From Tetranychus cinnabarinus (taxonomy: Eukaryota; Arthropoda; Arachnida; Trombidiformes; Tetranychidae), in assembly GCA_022266195.1 (NCBI GenBank), contig WHVY01000003.1, positions 3,224,001 through 3,288,000 on the forward strand: 64,000 nt of DNA, written 5' to 3'. Below are positions 1 through 14,039 of this stretch, piece by piece. The position numbers and the translations under genes were made by a program. Each line of letters starts with the position of its first letter. Position 1 is the stretch's first letter. The notes under the pieces were generated by a model that saw only the letters and a program-made list of their open reading frames with translations, made no database searches and had not been told where the DNA came from.

Positions 1-3000
1 ATTTTCACGAGACTTTCCTTTTTCACCTAATTATTATCATCATTATTATTTCACCTTTATTCATGGAACGCCTTGAATCCCTTTTCATTATCATCATTAA
101 TTCTGTTTATCGTTTTCACCTTTTCATCTCTACAATCATTATCATCACTTGGACTTTTTTCACTGAAAAAATATTTTATCTCTTTAAATCTCATCAGGAT
201 TAACTTATCATGCTCACAAGTTTCGTCTTTAAATACACCTGACAGAATAAGTTATTTCAATTTCTTAGTGCAATCATTTTCTTCTTTTCTTTCATCAGTT
301 GATAATTTAAACATTTTTCTTCTTCATTACTATTGGTTTTGTCATTCATAATTCACAAATTATTATTCAACTTGGTAATTAGCTTCATCAACTTGTCTAA
401 CAGTTGAATGCTGAGCTATTCATTATGAGCAAGGTCACAAATTTTGTCTGTATTTATCATCATCATCATTAACACAATTGCTTTCATTGGCAATCTCAAG
501 AGATTAAAGTTTCATTAAAACAAAAAGATCAGCGGAAAGTTGAACCAGAAATGGTGATAAAGAGAAGATGAAAAAAATGAAAAGTGTTGATGAATGGGCG
601 ACTCGACAAAAGTATAAACGTGAAAAAATAATATCCAAAAGGTTCTCTGTTGACTAACTAGACACGAGCAAAACTGAAGCTATCAGCTAGCAATCAATTC
701 TTCCCGAACAGTTGCTATCACAGTTACGATCCGAGTGAATAAAATGCTTTGAGTCTGAGCCTTGCAAGGTTAAGAAGCAAACTTTGAAGTTTTTACTTTG
801 TGTTGAGTGCGGACTTTGTCTGCTAGTAGAAGCATAAACTGAGTCCATTAGAACTTTTGAAAATTCTTGTGTTCGACAGTTTTCATGGTGAAAGTTGATG
901 CAATCAATGAAGCAATCATATTCACCTGGTCTAGACAAACTTTTTGCTCATTAAATTTCTTCATGTTTTCTGTTGTAACCTTTGCTTGGTAAAGCCTTCA
1001 AGATTTAAATAAAAGTGTAAAGAAACATTTTGTGTTGCAACTGGAATTAAGAAGTAATTTGGAATCCAACTAAACAAGAATCGAGTATTTAGAAGCATTC
1101 TATATTTGCCGGGAGAATTTTTCTGATTTTTCAAGTTTAAATGTTAAGCTTTTCAAAATTGGGAAGCTCTTCTTTCGAGAGCTTCTAAGAGTTTATTAAA
1201 AATTTGACTTCGCCAAGAAATAATTTTAATTTATAACTTTTGCAATTGCATTAAAGTTTATTTATATCTATTTGAGTAAATTGTGAAGCTTGTAATCGTA
1301 ATTCTTTATAATGGCTTTTTAAACTCCATTCATGAACATCATGCAAAGCCAAAGCTTAAACCTCATAATCTTTTTTCAATAACATGACATTCTAAGTTTA
1401 ATAAAAGAATGAAATTCTTGCTTCTAACCAAAAATAGCACAAAATTCACTAAATTCAGATAAAATAATTCGCCGCAAAACCTGAAAAAATGAGACTCAAA
1501 AAGATTCCCTTAAAAACAGAAAACCTTGCAATATGCAAAAGAATCCATATGAAGATGAATTGCACCAAAACGAAATATTGTCGAAGATAGAAAAAATGTT
1601 TTTGAACTTTCTTATTCCTTACCTGACCAACCCAGAAGAAAAGGATAAATCTAATGAACAGAACTTAATAGTTGTAAAGGGTCAACATTGAGCAAAGAAA
1701 TAAAGAGTCGACCATTTAGTTGCCTGCGAACATGAAACTTGATTTTCAATTAATCTGTTAAATAGTTCAGTGACATTCAAATGAAAAGCTTTTTCGTTTC
1801 TTTCAAGAAACTAAATAAACTTAAACATTCAGTTATAAACAGTTTTTGCATACAAATTGATAACCCTTTCAACATGTAACTCATTGAGCAAACATTCATC
1901 TTAATCAAGTTTCACCATTGATACAGCAAAGAGAAAACTCGCCCTTAATGAGTTTCCATTGTGAGATTATTCAATTTCGAACAGAATGCAGAATCTTTTT
2001 TTTCCACCAATTTTGTTCCTTTTGCCTTTTGAAACATTTTTAAATGTTGAATTGAAAAACAAGATGAAAGTATGCAAATGATTAACGGTTGAATTGAATA
2101 GAGAAATGCAAATTGATGAAAATATTAATTTGTTAAATTGTCAACTTGAAAACACATCATGAAAAGCAACTGGAAACTGTTGAAAAATTCAGTACAAGTT
2201 TCAGAGAACAAAACAGAAGCGAAGAAAAAAAAACAACAAATTACAAAATATTTCAAGTGAGGATAAGTACAAGTTTATTTGTCAACTTCAATGAGAATAA
2301 TAATCACCATGGAAGAGTAGAATTTTACTCATTTCAGGAAAATGTCAGAACAATTCATTTGCCTTTCCACCAACATCATCATTATCATGCAATAAATTTC
2401 AATAATTTACTTTATCAGAGAAAAATGAAACTCTTTAAAATTTGAATAAAGAGTGAAGATTGAAGTGAAAAGAGTTTTGACGAGAAAATTGTTCGATATC
2501 TTTTTGAAGCTAGTAAAAAAAGCTTTCAATCCGAGTTTCATTTTCACCTGAGAAAATACCTTTTCTGTTCACTTTCAAATCAGTTTACATCAAATCATTT
2601 TTCTCCTCACCTTTCATCAAAGATAACTTTCATCACCCTGATCATCATCGTCTTTATTATTATCTCATCATTCCTTGTATCCAATTCTGAAGGATTTTTT
2701 CTTTTCTTCTTTTCTCAACTTTCATTTTCCTTCGTCAGCTTTTACCAATTTCATTGTAATGTTTTCCAGTGCTTCTTGTACTCGTGAGTTTCATGAACTT
2801 ATCGAATTTTTTTTCTCTCTCCAAAAGATGGAAAAGGTGGAAATAAATGTCACGTATTTAGAGGAGAAAAGTGTAAACTTTGAAAGTAACATGTTAAAGA
2901 TGATCACGTAACTGGACTGGGAGGGAAACAGGGAGGGAAAATAGAAAAGAGCAATTTTCTGTTTCAAATCATTTAAAGATAAGGTTTTGAATCAAATATT

Positions 3001-6000
3001 GACTTGAAAGTGATATTTAGTTTCATCTGAAGCAAACTTTGAAACTCTTTCAACATGAGTATTGAATCCAATAACAGCTTTTCTTGTATCAAAACCTTGT
3101 AATGATATATTTTTGTTGCTCATTTGAAATGAAATTTTTTTTCTGATTAAAAGTGAAAAAATAAAGATTGAGAGAAGAAAAAATTTTCAATGAAAAATAT
3201 TAATACAATGTAATTGGTTTGTTAGTAAACAAATGTTTCTCAGAGTAAATCAAAAATTGAATTTGATTCTTTTGCCTTTTGTATCTCAAGTTAATTGGAT
3301 TTTCCTTTTATCGTTTCATTATCAGATCAACCTTTTCTCCGTGAAATCTATTTGCAAGAAAACATTTTGCTCATGTAAAAATTGCTTTTCATCTTCATCA
3401 TTAGGTTAAGTAAGTTTATTTGGTTCAACAAATTGGAGCAAGTTTTTTATGCTTTTTGTAGAGGAAAAAGTTGAAACTGAAAAAATGAATTTCGAATCTT
3501 CATTTAGCAAATCAACATTCTGTTTGTTTTTTTTCAAGTTGTTGATGTAATCATGAGAAGTCAAATTTTTGCACCATGAAGAGTGGATGGAATTGTTGAT
3601 CTTGCAAAATAATGTTCAAAATTCAAATCACAAAGTGAGGTGAAATGAAACGAAAGGAATCATTGAATGAATGAATAACTTATGTAAAGCCTCTCATTAG
3701 GTTCAACTTCAACCTAAAGATGCTATTGGTTAAGTTGCAAGATTAGACAAAGTTAGCCTTGAGTCGCGACTCGAGTTGAGTTTGTTTTGTCTGTTTTGTT
3801 CAAATTAAATGAACTTGCAAGTTTCCCTGTAACATGGTAAATATTATTGAGTGGATATTATTGAATAGAAAAAAGAATTTGTTCCAAGTTTTCTGTATTC
3901 AATGTTGATAACTATTGAATAAAGTTGGTTTTCAAGCCTTACAAGGGATGCTAATTTGTGCTTTTTTTCAATTACATAAAGAGATAATTCATTTTCAATT
4001 CAAGTTGCTCATTCATGAAAGACTAATTGAAATGGAAAGTTTGAAAAGTTTCATCACAATAATGGATTGAATTTGGTAAATTTGTTTATAATTGGGAAAG
4101 AAAAGAGTTGAACTGTAAATAACTCAGAATGATGATATTAAAGGTGAAACTGATAAAGTGTTTTAAAATGTAATATCGACATTTCAATTGGAATCGTTTG
4201 AAGAATTGGGAAATGAATACAGAAATTTATCATCAGATAATTGACTCGAGTTGATGACTACAGCTATTGATGAAAAAACTCATTGAATATGAATCTTTTT
4301 TGGAATAAGCTGATTCCAGTGATTCATTTGATTACATTGAGCATCCAATTTTGCTTTGAAATTGAAATTTGAACATTTATCGATTAACTATTACATGAGA
4401 TATATTATGCAACCACTCAAGTCTTTAACCTGATCCATGCTAACTACAGTAATAATCAAAATTCAAAATAATCATCTAATGAAATTTAGTCGAGCCCTGT
4501 TTTTCGTAGAAAAAAGAAATATCCAGAATTTTCATCTATATGAACCACGAACAGACAGTTACAAGGTGACCAGAAGTGCTCGTTCTTGATCAGCTTTTCA
4601 GAAGTCATTTTCTCGATATCAAATTCAATGGATCCAAGGCATTCAGTCGATTGGCTTCTTTTTCAGTTACAGTCAAAAAGCATTCAGTTCAAGTGGCTTA
4701 CAGGCAATTGCTTTTAACTGTCAAATTAACAGGTTTTGAGACTTTTATTGCCCATTAAACTGACCGCAACTTTTCATTCATAATTTTGAATTCATATCAA
4801 GAATTATGAAGGTTGGAGTTACTAAACTATCAATTACAGAATGGTAACCATTAATTTGATAGAATTTCAATGTTCTTAATCACGCCATAATTCCATGGGA
4901 AAACAGGGAAGGATATTTTAATGCCTCTTGATTGACCTTCAGGCAGTCAGTCAGAAAAAAATGCAGAACTCAATGACTCAGTCGATTTGATTTCATCCAG
5001 TGACTCAGGTAACAGTCGACTTTGGCATTTCCCTTCCATCAACTGAATACAACTGTTTCATGGTTATCTGATTACTCCCTACTGATTAGAAGTCTAGCTC
5101 GACCATCTATACACAGTGCAAATCAAGGTCATAAATTTGTTTGAAAGAAGCCGCTGGCGATTCGAGGTCAATCATTGATTGGCCAACTTCCGGAAAACAG
5201 ATGTGAAGATATCACTTCCGGTTTAAATGTTGTCAAATGGACATTTCCGATTCCGATTCCATGTAAGTTTTCGCATTAAAACTAATCATCGATTATTGCG
5301 ATTTGAAAAGAATTGTTATTTTTGTAAAGTCCTGGCGGGCTTGAAGTTGTTGGCTGTCATTGAGTTAATATTGTTACACTAAGGTTACTATTGTGAATGA
5401 TGAATAGGAAAATGTCATTCCAATTGACAAATGATATTGAACTGAATAAACAGAAAAATTTGATCAATTTGCAAACATGGGAATGATGAGGAAGAAAAAT
5501 ATCAAATAAACTTGATGATTGCTGTAGGTTTGGTAAAAAGAGAAACAACGAAAAGAAAAAGAAGAAAAAAAAAGTTCATTGATTCAGTTTTTGTTCTCAT
5601 TTCATTTGGTCAAACCTTTCTTTTGCCTGTTTTCACTCTTTACATTGGTCATTATTATCACTTGAGTTGACCAAAATAACAACTTGTAATGTAAACCATT
5701 GAACAGGGTTTGATGAAAACAGGAATGAAACAAAAAAGATGAACCAAGAAAAAAATGATGTTTGCTTCGAATTTTTCTTTTTCTCATTTTTCCATTTTCA
5801 CTGAATTGTCCAATTATTAAAAACTCGTTTGACTCATCATTGAACATTTCATGAAAAGATGCGAATAAGATGAACAAAACTCAATCATGGAAGAAGATGA
5901 AAATAAGATTTTGTTTTATAAAATAATATGAGGTTATATTCTTTGCTATCTAACAAGATAATGAAAAGAAATGAAAAGATGATTCAGTGAAGATGAGGTT

Positions 6001-7459
6001 GATGAAGATGAAGATGAAGATAAGAAATAATTTGACAATGTAAGGCAAAGAGTTTCATCTTGATACAGTTTTGCACCTGAAAGGTTCAATTGTTGTATCT
6101 TGATGTAATTGTATTTGTTTCATTAATATCACAATAGGAATTGTTGGAAAGGGAAAACAATTGAAAAATTAGCTTCTTTTTTCTCTTCCAATTTTCTCAT
6201 CATTTCTCATCTTCATCATGTTCCAACTGAGTTTCTCATCAGAATCACTGTTCATATTCATCATTCTTATCATCAGCCTTGGGCAGTCAATCTTGTATAA
6301 TTTATCAACGAATAGAAGTTTATCATCATCATTATAAAAGTTTTTTTTCCTTTTCCCAGTTTTCCTTGCTTCTGGTTCAGTTTCATGATGAACATGATAA
6401 CAAGAATGCTCATGAGTATAGATAAAGAGTGGAAACTTAATTATTTTAAAAACTCTTTTCTCCTTCCCAGCCTTTTCTTTATATTAATAGATTTTGATAT
6501 TTCTCGAGAAAAATGTTCAATTTTAATCTGAACATTTCAATGTCTGTTCACTGGAAACACCAAAATGTTCAGTTTCTATCAACTTGGAATTAATTTTTGC
6601 TTCTGTTCTCTTCATGAAAAGTGCCAATTTTTATTCAATTTCGAGTAATTAAAAGGTGAAATTGGAATGCTGTAATTCAAAATTGGATACTTTATTGATT
6701 ATGAAATGAAAAGCAATCGTGAAATTTGATCAATTCTGAAAGTTTTTGTTCATCGAGAAATCAATTTCAAAAGAGTATGACGTTAATAACTTGAGAATCG
6801 TTCTGAAATTTTCTAATAATTGAATCTTTTAACCTTTATTTGAAAATAAAATGAAAGTTTTTGGATGATCTTTTTGCAGGGAAAAAATGATGTAGGATTT
6901 GGTTAAAGTGAATCAAGTTGTAATAACCTCGGACTGTTCAATGGCCTGAGGAAATGTGTAACCAGAAAAGTATACAAAAATGAAAGTGTACAGTTGAGAA
7001 GAAAATTTAAATGAAAAAAACGAAAATTAGATCTGGAAAGAGACGAATGACGTTAGAAATCAAAGACATATTACTGAGCATAAAAGTTCATTGAATGAAG
7101 GAAATGAAATATCGGTTTATAAACCTAAGTTTATAGATGAAGCTGCATTACTTAGATATAGATGTATTTGATATACGTATTTTGACCATAAAAACTAAAC
7201 TCATAAATGCACAAGTTTATGACATGATGACATATACGCAGCTCGATGAATCAGATCATTCATTCATACACGCAATATCTTCAGTTGAGATTTTTAAACC
7301 GTGAGCTCAAATTAATGAACAGATTATTGTAAATTTAACTTTTCAGGAACTAGAGATCTCTAAGTTCAAAATAATTGATGAAAATATGCTTCAGGAATAC
7401 GGTCAAAAGAGACTCATATAATCAACTTCTAAGAAGGTTTCATTTTTTCATGGTAGAAA
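1..7459. other. Gene-free AT-rich DNA
   Basis: I see no protein I can recognise on either strand. Open frames here are short (at most about 100 codons), mostly lack good starts, and are Phe/Ser/Lys-rich in the way random AT-rich DNA is. The sequence is full of short pyrimidine tracts and TCATCATT / GATGATGA trinucleotide runs, for example about 5990-6030. The only patch that stands out is about 5140-5262, listed separately. It could hold distal regulatory DNA or untranslated exons that cannot be called from sequence alone. Confidence 0.6.
5140..5262 (+). promoter_or_regulatory. GC-richer patch with paired ETS-like sites
   Basis: Two CTTCCGG cores lie 33 bp apart (about 5188-5194 and 5221): AACTTCCGGAA and CACTTCCGGT. 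The second is the reverse complement of ACCGGAAGTG, the classic ETS-factor consensus. Just downstream, ATG at 5227 opens 12 codons that run into CAT|GTAAGT, a good splice donor at 5263. This could be a promoter with a tiny first coding exon, or chance. I found no recognisable downstream exon. Confidence 0.2.
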
Positions 7460-7751
7460 TCAAATTTAGCCTGCTAGTTTGGTATGCAGGATGGCGGGAT
7501 ATTCCATTGCACCGAGGAAGTCTTCGAGACTTTCTATTCTAATAAGTTTGACCCTTGTGTTACCGGACTAGGCTATCCTAAATTTTTCCTCTGTATTTTA
7601 CTGATATGGTACTCACCGTAAGATACACTTCTGATTTGGATGATTGTGAAAAACTTAATTGGTAAGTTTTCTCGTCTGTTTTAAGCTCGTATGCTTTTCT
7701 AGTCATATTCAGCTCTTCATTTTAAACACAACAATTTCGATTATTATTTTA

Positions 7752-7771
7752 TTGATCATTTAAATGATCAA
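7752..7771. repeat. Perfect 20-bp palindrome
   Basis: TTGATCATTTAAATGATCAA reads the same on both strands. The flanks extend the symmetry imperfectly for about 15-20 bases per side (ATTATTATTTTA on the left against TAACAAT-type sequence on the right). It lies 270 bp from the fold-back repeat region and could be a hairpin or an element end. Confidence 0.5.
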
Positions 7772-8042
7772 AAGAAAATAACAATTCTCGAAGAGAAATC
7801 AGCAGATCAAAGACAATTAAAAGAAACCACTGAAAAAATATTCTAAGAAAAGAGATAAAATATTCTTGTTGAGAAAATTCCCTTCGATTCAAAATGTTTA
7901 TATGCAAAATTCAAAAAGCTATTCATCCTGAACAAGATCCTGATATAGAGGATAAAGATCTATCGCACGAAATTAAGCCAATAGAACTTAGTTTTTTAAT
8001 CACATTTAATCAATAATCAATCACATTTACCGGGCGTTTTTT

Positions 8043-9297
8043 TTTCATTTTACGCCTACATTCAGGCATAACCGTTAACCACGAACCGTTAGTGCTACAG
8101 ACCTCAGACTTAAACCATAAGATCATGCAGATTGAACAACCATAGGTACAAACGCTCAAGCTTTTCAAGGTCAATTCTTTATTTGACCTCTAATTGACAT
8201 AGGAAGGTCATTTTCTGCAATCGCGAAATTGGAAAGATAAAGGCATTTTTTCGAAATGCGATCGATTAACTGGATGGTATGGGATCACTCATATCCTTAG
8301 TCAGTATGGATCATGAACACGTGAATGACATAATTGGGCCATAATAGTTGCGTATAGATGGGGTTACCTGGGGTTGCTCATAAACACAACAAGAGGGTGA
8401 AGGCTTTAGAAACATTCCGGAACACTGACACTCAATTATTTCAAGGCAATGAATGTTATTACGAAAAGACCAATCACTATCTTTACAGGCATCATTAATC
8501 ACGATGAATAATTAATACGAGGATCGGGAGCGACAAGAAATTTGACTTTTAACTTTACAGATATAATTACCATGCATAAGAATGTTTACATAAATGTGCA
8601 TGAATGAAGATTTGATTATATCAACAGCACCTTCAAGCAGACGTCGATTCGGTTTTCATTGATTTCAACGTTAAACGCGTGCAAGTGAGTTCCATTCTGC
8701 AAGATCTCAAGTAACTTTAGTATTTCATTTTCTTTCATCAACAGGTAATAGCATGTAATAGTGAATCCTTCACCGGTGAGAACGTAATCATTTCTAACAT
8801 TTTATGAGAGAAAAGCAATTTCTGTTACAACAAATCCAGTATTTATGTTAAAATTTGTAGAAGAGTAAATTAATATGCGAAACAAGATGATCATATTTTC
8901 TTGTAGGCAACATAATTTCCTTGTAGATGGCATAGTCCCAAGAAACGCGCCATACCAGGCATTTTTATTCATTTTACGCCTTCATACAGGCATAACGCAC
9001 GAAACTTTAGAACCCGCAGATTGAACAACCGTAAGTACGAACGATCAAGGTTATTCAAGGTAAATCCTTTATTTGACCTCTGATTGACGTTGAAAGGTCA
9101 TCTACTGAAATCGCAGAATTTTTCTGTCCCAATTATGTTAGTCACATGTTCATGATCCATACTGACTGTAGGATATGAGTGATCCCATACCATCCAGTTA
9201 ATCCATCGCATTTCGTAAAATGCATTTATCTTACCAATTTTGCGATTTCAGAAAATGACCTTCCAATGTCGATAAGAGGTCAAATAAAGAATTAACG
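8043..9297. mobile_element. Non-autonomous fold-back (MITE-like) element or nested pair
   Basis: Three related segments occur here. Copy 1 (about 8043-8338, +) contains TTTACGCC, CAGGCATAAC, GATTGAACAACC, TTTGACCTCT and TCAGTATGGATCATGAAC. Its outer half recurs as a direct copy at about 8963-9118. Its inner half (8171-8338) recurs inverted at about 9128-9293, still readable base for base with scattered mismatches. As a result 9060-9297 is itself a fold-back around CATTTGAC/GTCAAATA-type arms. The roughly 620 bp between copies has no transposase and no long frame. This fits a MITE or fold-back element, or one element nested in another. I could not identify a target-site duplication or a superfamily. 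Confidence 0.7.
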
Positions 9298-12200
9298 CAC
9301 AGCCACGCTATTTTTATTTTTTATTTTAAAAAAATACAGAACTATTTATAATTATCACAATCTACTGGTTACCCAGTATCGAATTGTGTAATGAATTCTG
9401 AAGTCAATGAGGAGAGGTCGACGAACAAAGCAAAGGATTAACTTTAAATGTAGGTAAAACCAGCAAGTTTCTATGGTGATCTGAATCAGATGCTAATCTA
9501 AAGAATGTTGGATATCTATATTTCATGTAAAAATGATTATTATTTTTATTTCTATTTGACTGTTTAAACAGGGTTCAAGCTTTCATTATGTTTAACTCCC
9601 AGCCACAGTTATTATTGTTAGAACATCAAATATTCTTGATTCTTTCCCAAAATAATTGTTAATGTAAAAATAGATACATTTTCTTTCTCTTCCTACAACC
9701 TGAAAGGTAAACACTTTTTTCTTCTCTCTTCGTTTAACTGAATCAACAATGAAAAACGGAAATGGTTCATCATGTTTACCATGGGTCCAAATCAGGTTCA
9801 CAAACTGTTGTCAATGAACATTGAAAAGTTAGTCTTGAATAAAGTTTCTCATGAGAATTGAACTTTGAAAGGAAAACAAGAGGAAATTGATAATGAGAAA
9901 AATATCGCAAGGTAATCATCATGAGAAAAATTAATTCTGACTCGACAGAACTGAACCTCGGAATCGACTACAACAGCAACTTGTAATTGAGTGAACAGTT
10001 GATAATCAATTCACCTTAACATTAAAACGTCTTTATCCGTCTTCAGACTCGAGTAAAGTCTTAATCACTTGTGATTATAATTGTTCAGCTTATGATTAAA
10101 TCTTTTCTCTCTGCTGGTTCATCATTCAACTTAATCTTTTAGGTGACAAAAAATCAGGTAAAAAGAGTTACCTTAATTCCGACGTTTCTCAGCCAAAATC
10201 TTCTTTTGTTCAATATTCAATCTTCGCCTCTTTACATCCAGAGATTTGTAGAAAGAAAAAGATGAAAATAAGAAAATTTTCAAGAATAAAATGTTCTGAA
10301 TTTGATTTCGATTTGCTTTTTACTTTTACTTTTCATCCAGCTTCATCTTCTTACCAATTTGCCTGAGAATTGAATTTCGAAGGAAAAAATAAAATTGAAA
10401 ATTGAAATATCTTTCCATTCACAAGTCTCAACATTTAAAACCTGAAACTATTCAAAGTTGATGAATATTTTTCAAATTTTTGAGAGGAAAAAGTTGAAGA
10501 TAATTAATACAATTAAGATTAATGAAGTGGCAAGAAAAGCGAAAAAATAAATTTTAATATTCAACTCTAATTGAATATAATTACTTTTGCTTTGAAAATG
10601 ACAATTAAAGTTAATTAAATTGGAAAATGAAGAGAACTCGAAATTGCAAACCATTTTTTGGCTTTTCAATCAATGTTTAGGTGAATTTGAAAGGATATTC
10701 AGTTGGGATTGGAATTTCATGGAAAATATTAGTTGCAAGATTGATGAGTTTCAAGTTGAGAAAATTTAATATCAGATGAAGAAAGGTTTTCAATGGAAAC
10801 GATAAACAGTTGATTAAATTGTGCACAGATTGAGTCAACAATTGTCCTTTAAAGGATATCGCTTGATTGATTGGATAACAATTGACCTTTAGTAGCTTAA
10901 CTGATAATCAACTCAAGTTGAGCATAAATTTGGTGGCAATCAGGCTGATAATTCATAAGTAGTGTGAGGTTGATTGACTTTAAATCCATATTATTGAAGG
11001 ATGAACAACTACAGAACTGTAGATTGACAGAATTTGTAATCGCTTTGCTCACAAATCACTTGGATTATCATTTTCCCCACAAAATTTAATTTGGCTTCGA
11101 AAAATGAGAAATGCTCAAAATTACTTTCAACTCAGACTTGGTCAGAAAAGATTGAACTTATTATATTTTCAAAAAACTTATCTTTAATCTCAAAGAAAGG
11201 TTTCATTTCTGTGATTCGATATTTCAAACTTATTGGTCAACACTTTTCAATTACAAACCAAATCCAAGACGAACATAAAAAATTAAAAGAGAATCCAATT
11301 CGACACAAAACTAGATTAATATCGGGTTTACCTCTGACCTTTCTCATTCCTCTGTTGAGTCTAATTTTTCAACTTCAGTATCGAATATTTGGATTTTTTG
11401 AACTATTTGAAAGATTTTTTCGGTTTCGATATAACTTGACTGGTAACAATGGCTAGTAACGTTATTGAAGAGTCTCGATCTCAACCTTTTCCAACTTTGA
11501 CTTTTTAGCCAACAAGTTAGTGTTTAAATCGTAAATGATTATCTAATAAATCGACTTTAATCTTTTCGCTTTTCAAAAAATCGATTCAATTCTTATCAAC
11601 ATTTGAATGAGTGCTTTGCTCAGAAGTCTTGAGTCTTGATTTGTCTTGATCTTTGAACAGAAATAAATGAACAAATGGACATGAAAATAATCATGAATCT
11701 TCAATTGAATGCAAACAGTTTATATTGACTGGGAAGGAAAACTGTTGTCGACTGTTTGAGTAAAATGAAATATTTATTAGGATGGAATCAACTTGAATCA
11801 TGAAAGTAATACTCAATGAAGTTTAAACAGCTTTTTTCAACTGTTTCTCATTGCCTGTGATAATAATGCAAAATAATTCGATGAAGAATGTTCAATTAGG
11901 CGTTAGTTGATTGAGTAAATCATGAGTAAATCATGGGCAAAAATCAGGTCTTATTTAATGGGAAAACTCATCCAATTTTGGATAAGTGAAAAGGCAAATA
12001 AAATCAATGCTTCAGCCTGGACCATTTTAGATGCTTGGACAAGGTTTAGTCTAATTTTTTGAACAGGTTTTAGGTTAATCTACAAGTTAATCAGATTCTG
12101 AATGGATAAATAAATTGTACTTTCATTTAAGAGAAGCAAATCAAAGTGAATAACCATTATATTAACCTTTTATTCATCATGGCATCTTATTCTGATTCTT

Positions 12201-14039
12201 ATTCTTCATCATGTTCATCTTTACCAGATTTATACTCAAGGGTTTAACAATGTTTGTTAACTCAATAATAAGATTCTGTTTCTTCATTTTCTGCTTTTTT
12301 GTCTGTTCCTCAATTTTCACCAAGATACTGATACTTCTGCAACTGTTATGGTTAACTGGCCTTTCATTTGTAATAAAATTCGTGTTGAACAATTTGCTTG
12401 ATTACCATTGATTATTTCATTGATCATCGTTCGTTGTTAATGTTTTGGTTCAATCAACTTTCCCCTGCTACTTTAGGTGAAGAGACTTTTGTTTTTACTT
12501 AACATGTCTTTTCATCTTGTTTTTTCACTCGTCTCGCGTTAATTAATTTTGACTACGGATTTGGTTTTGATTTGATTACATGATTGTCATGTTACAAGTA
12601 TTGCAACTCTTGAGATAAACATGTAATGCTGATTGAATTAGAAGTATCAGATTGAATTAACTGCCGTTGAAATGGTGTACAAATCAACAAATTAAGGCAA
12701 AACTGTAAACAGCCATTTAACCATTAGTTTTGGGTTTTCTGGTTTGGGCTTTTGTTTTTGTTCAACATTTTTATGTTTTCTTGCTTTTTGCTATCTTATA
12801 CCTTGTAATTGGGTTTAAAGTCAATTTGATTGTCAAATTGAAGATTAAGTTAAATGGTATTTAAATTAGATTCAAAGGAATTAACTCACTTGGCAGAGCA
12901 ATTTAAATGGGTAAATGTTAGAGGCACCATTTTGGTTAACCTTTTTAGGTTTAAAAGTCACAGATTAATAAGCGATTAAACCGGGTTAAAAGATCCAATT
13001 TGGAAACATTAAGATGACAATTATTTGATTGTTGCTGGTTAATGTTACAGGTAAAGTTTGGTTTAACACAGAATTGGAAAGAAGTTGTTGAACAGAGTTG
13101 TTGGATTTCACTGTACAGAAGCTGTTGTGTGTTGAATCGCAGTGAAACTTGAATAGTTGATAGTCACTGACAGTTATTACATTGAGTTGAACAAGAAGAT
13201 TGGTGATGATTGTTATAATGGTAAAGGTAGTTGTGTTGGTGGTGATGATGATGAGGGTATAAAAAAGATTGAACAAAATGAGATGAAATGAGAGTGAAGT
13301 GAGACTTTAACATGGAGATTGCGGAGTTCAACTTGAAAGTTACACTGTTTAGTTTTGGGTTATACCTTTTGAATCAATCATGATAAAATTGAAATCCTTT
13401 TTGAATCTGTAAAATTTAATTATAATTAAAGTAGAAAGATTAATTAATGGCGTAAAAATGTGAAACAGTTCACACTGTGTGTAAACAAACTGCTTTCTGG
13501 TAATTTTTGCCTGTGTAACCCTTTGCTGCGGGTTAGACTTTTACTTCATCTGATCAACTTGAACATCTTTTTTATTAACGATTGATCAGTTTAATGGTGT
13601 TTTCATAATGAATGCTTTGAACTTGATGAACAGAAGAATAATTAATTCTAATTAGTGACGAACAATTGGGTTTATTGAAAAAGATTGATGAACTGACAAA
13701 ATGTACTGAAAAGTCCTATTTTTATACTTTGCTTTTATAATTTACTTTTTTTCGTGATTAATTGATTTATAATGTTTAGTCTTGTTTTTAATAGGTTTCT
13801 TGATTAATTTAAATGGTTAGTTTGGATGGAAAGGTAAATTGTTTGAAAAAATCTGGTTTAGGTTATCTTTTGAAAAATGCGCTGCACCAGTTTTACCATG
13901 GATATTGTGTTGCCACCTTTTAAGTGGAAAACATGTTTTTTTTTGTTAGCAACATGCAACTTTAAACGTCCAATCTTATTGTGATTAACTTTAATTAGTT
14001 TTTTAATTTGCTTAGCAATTTGTGATATTGTAATTTGTT
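9298..14039. other. Intergenic DNA upstream of UTP4
   Basis: No gene was recognised. The longest open frame (11091-11456, 121 codons) begins at TTG, has AT-driven composition and resembles nothing I know. The last few hundred bases before 14040 should contain the UTP4 promoter and 5' UTR, but no clear TATA box or initiator stands out. Confidence 0.55.

Noticed and set aside
2146..2445. 99-codon frame upstream of UTP4
   Set aside because: It starts at a non-ATG codon, is low-complexity, and has no family resemblance.
11091..11456. 121-codon frame
   Set aside because: It starts at TTG, has AT-driven composition (Phe/Leu/Ile/Lys) and no recognisable motif or splice partner.
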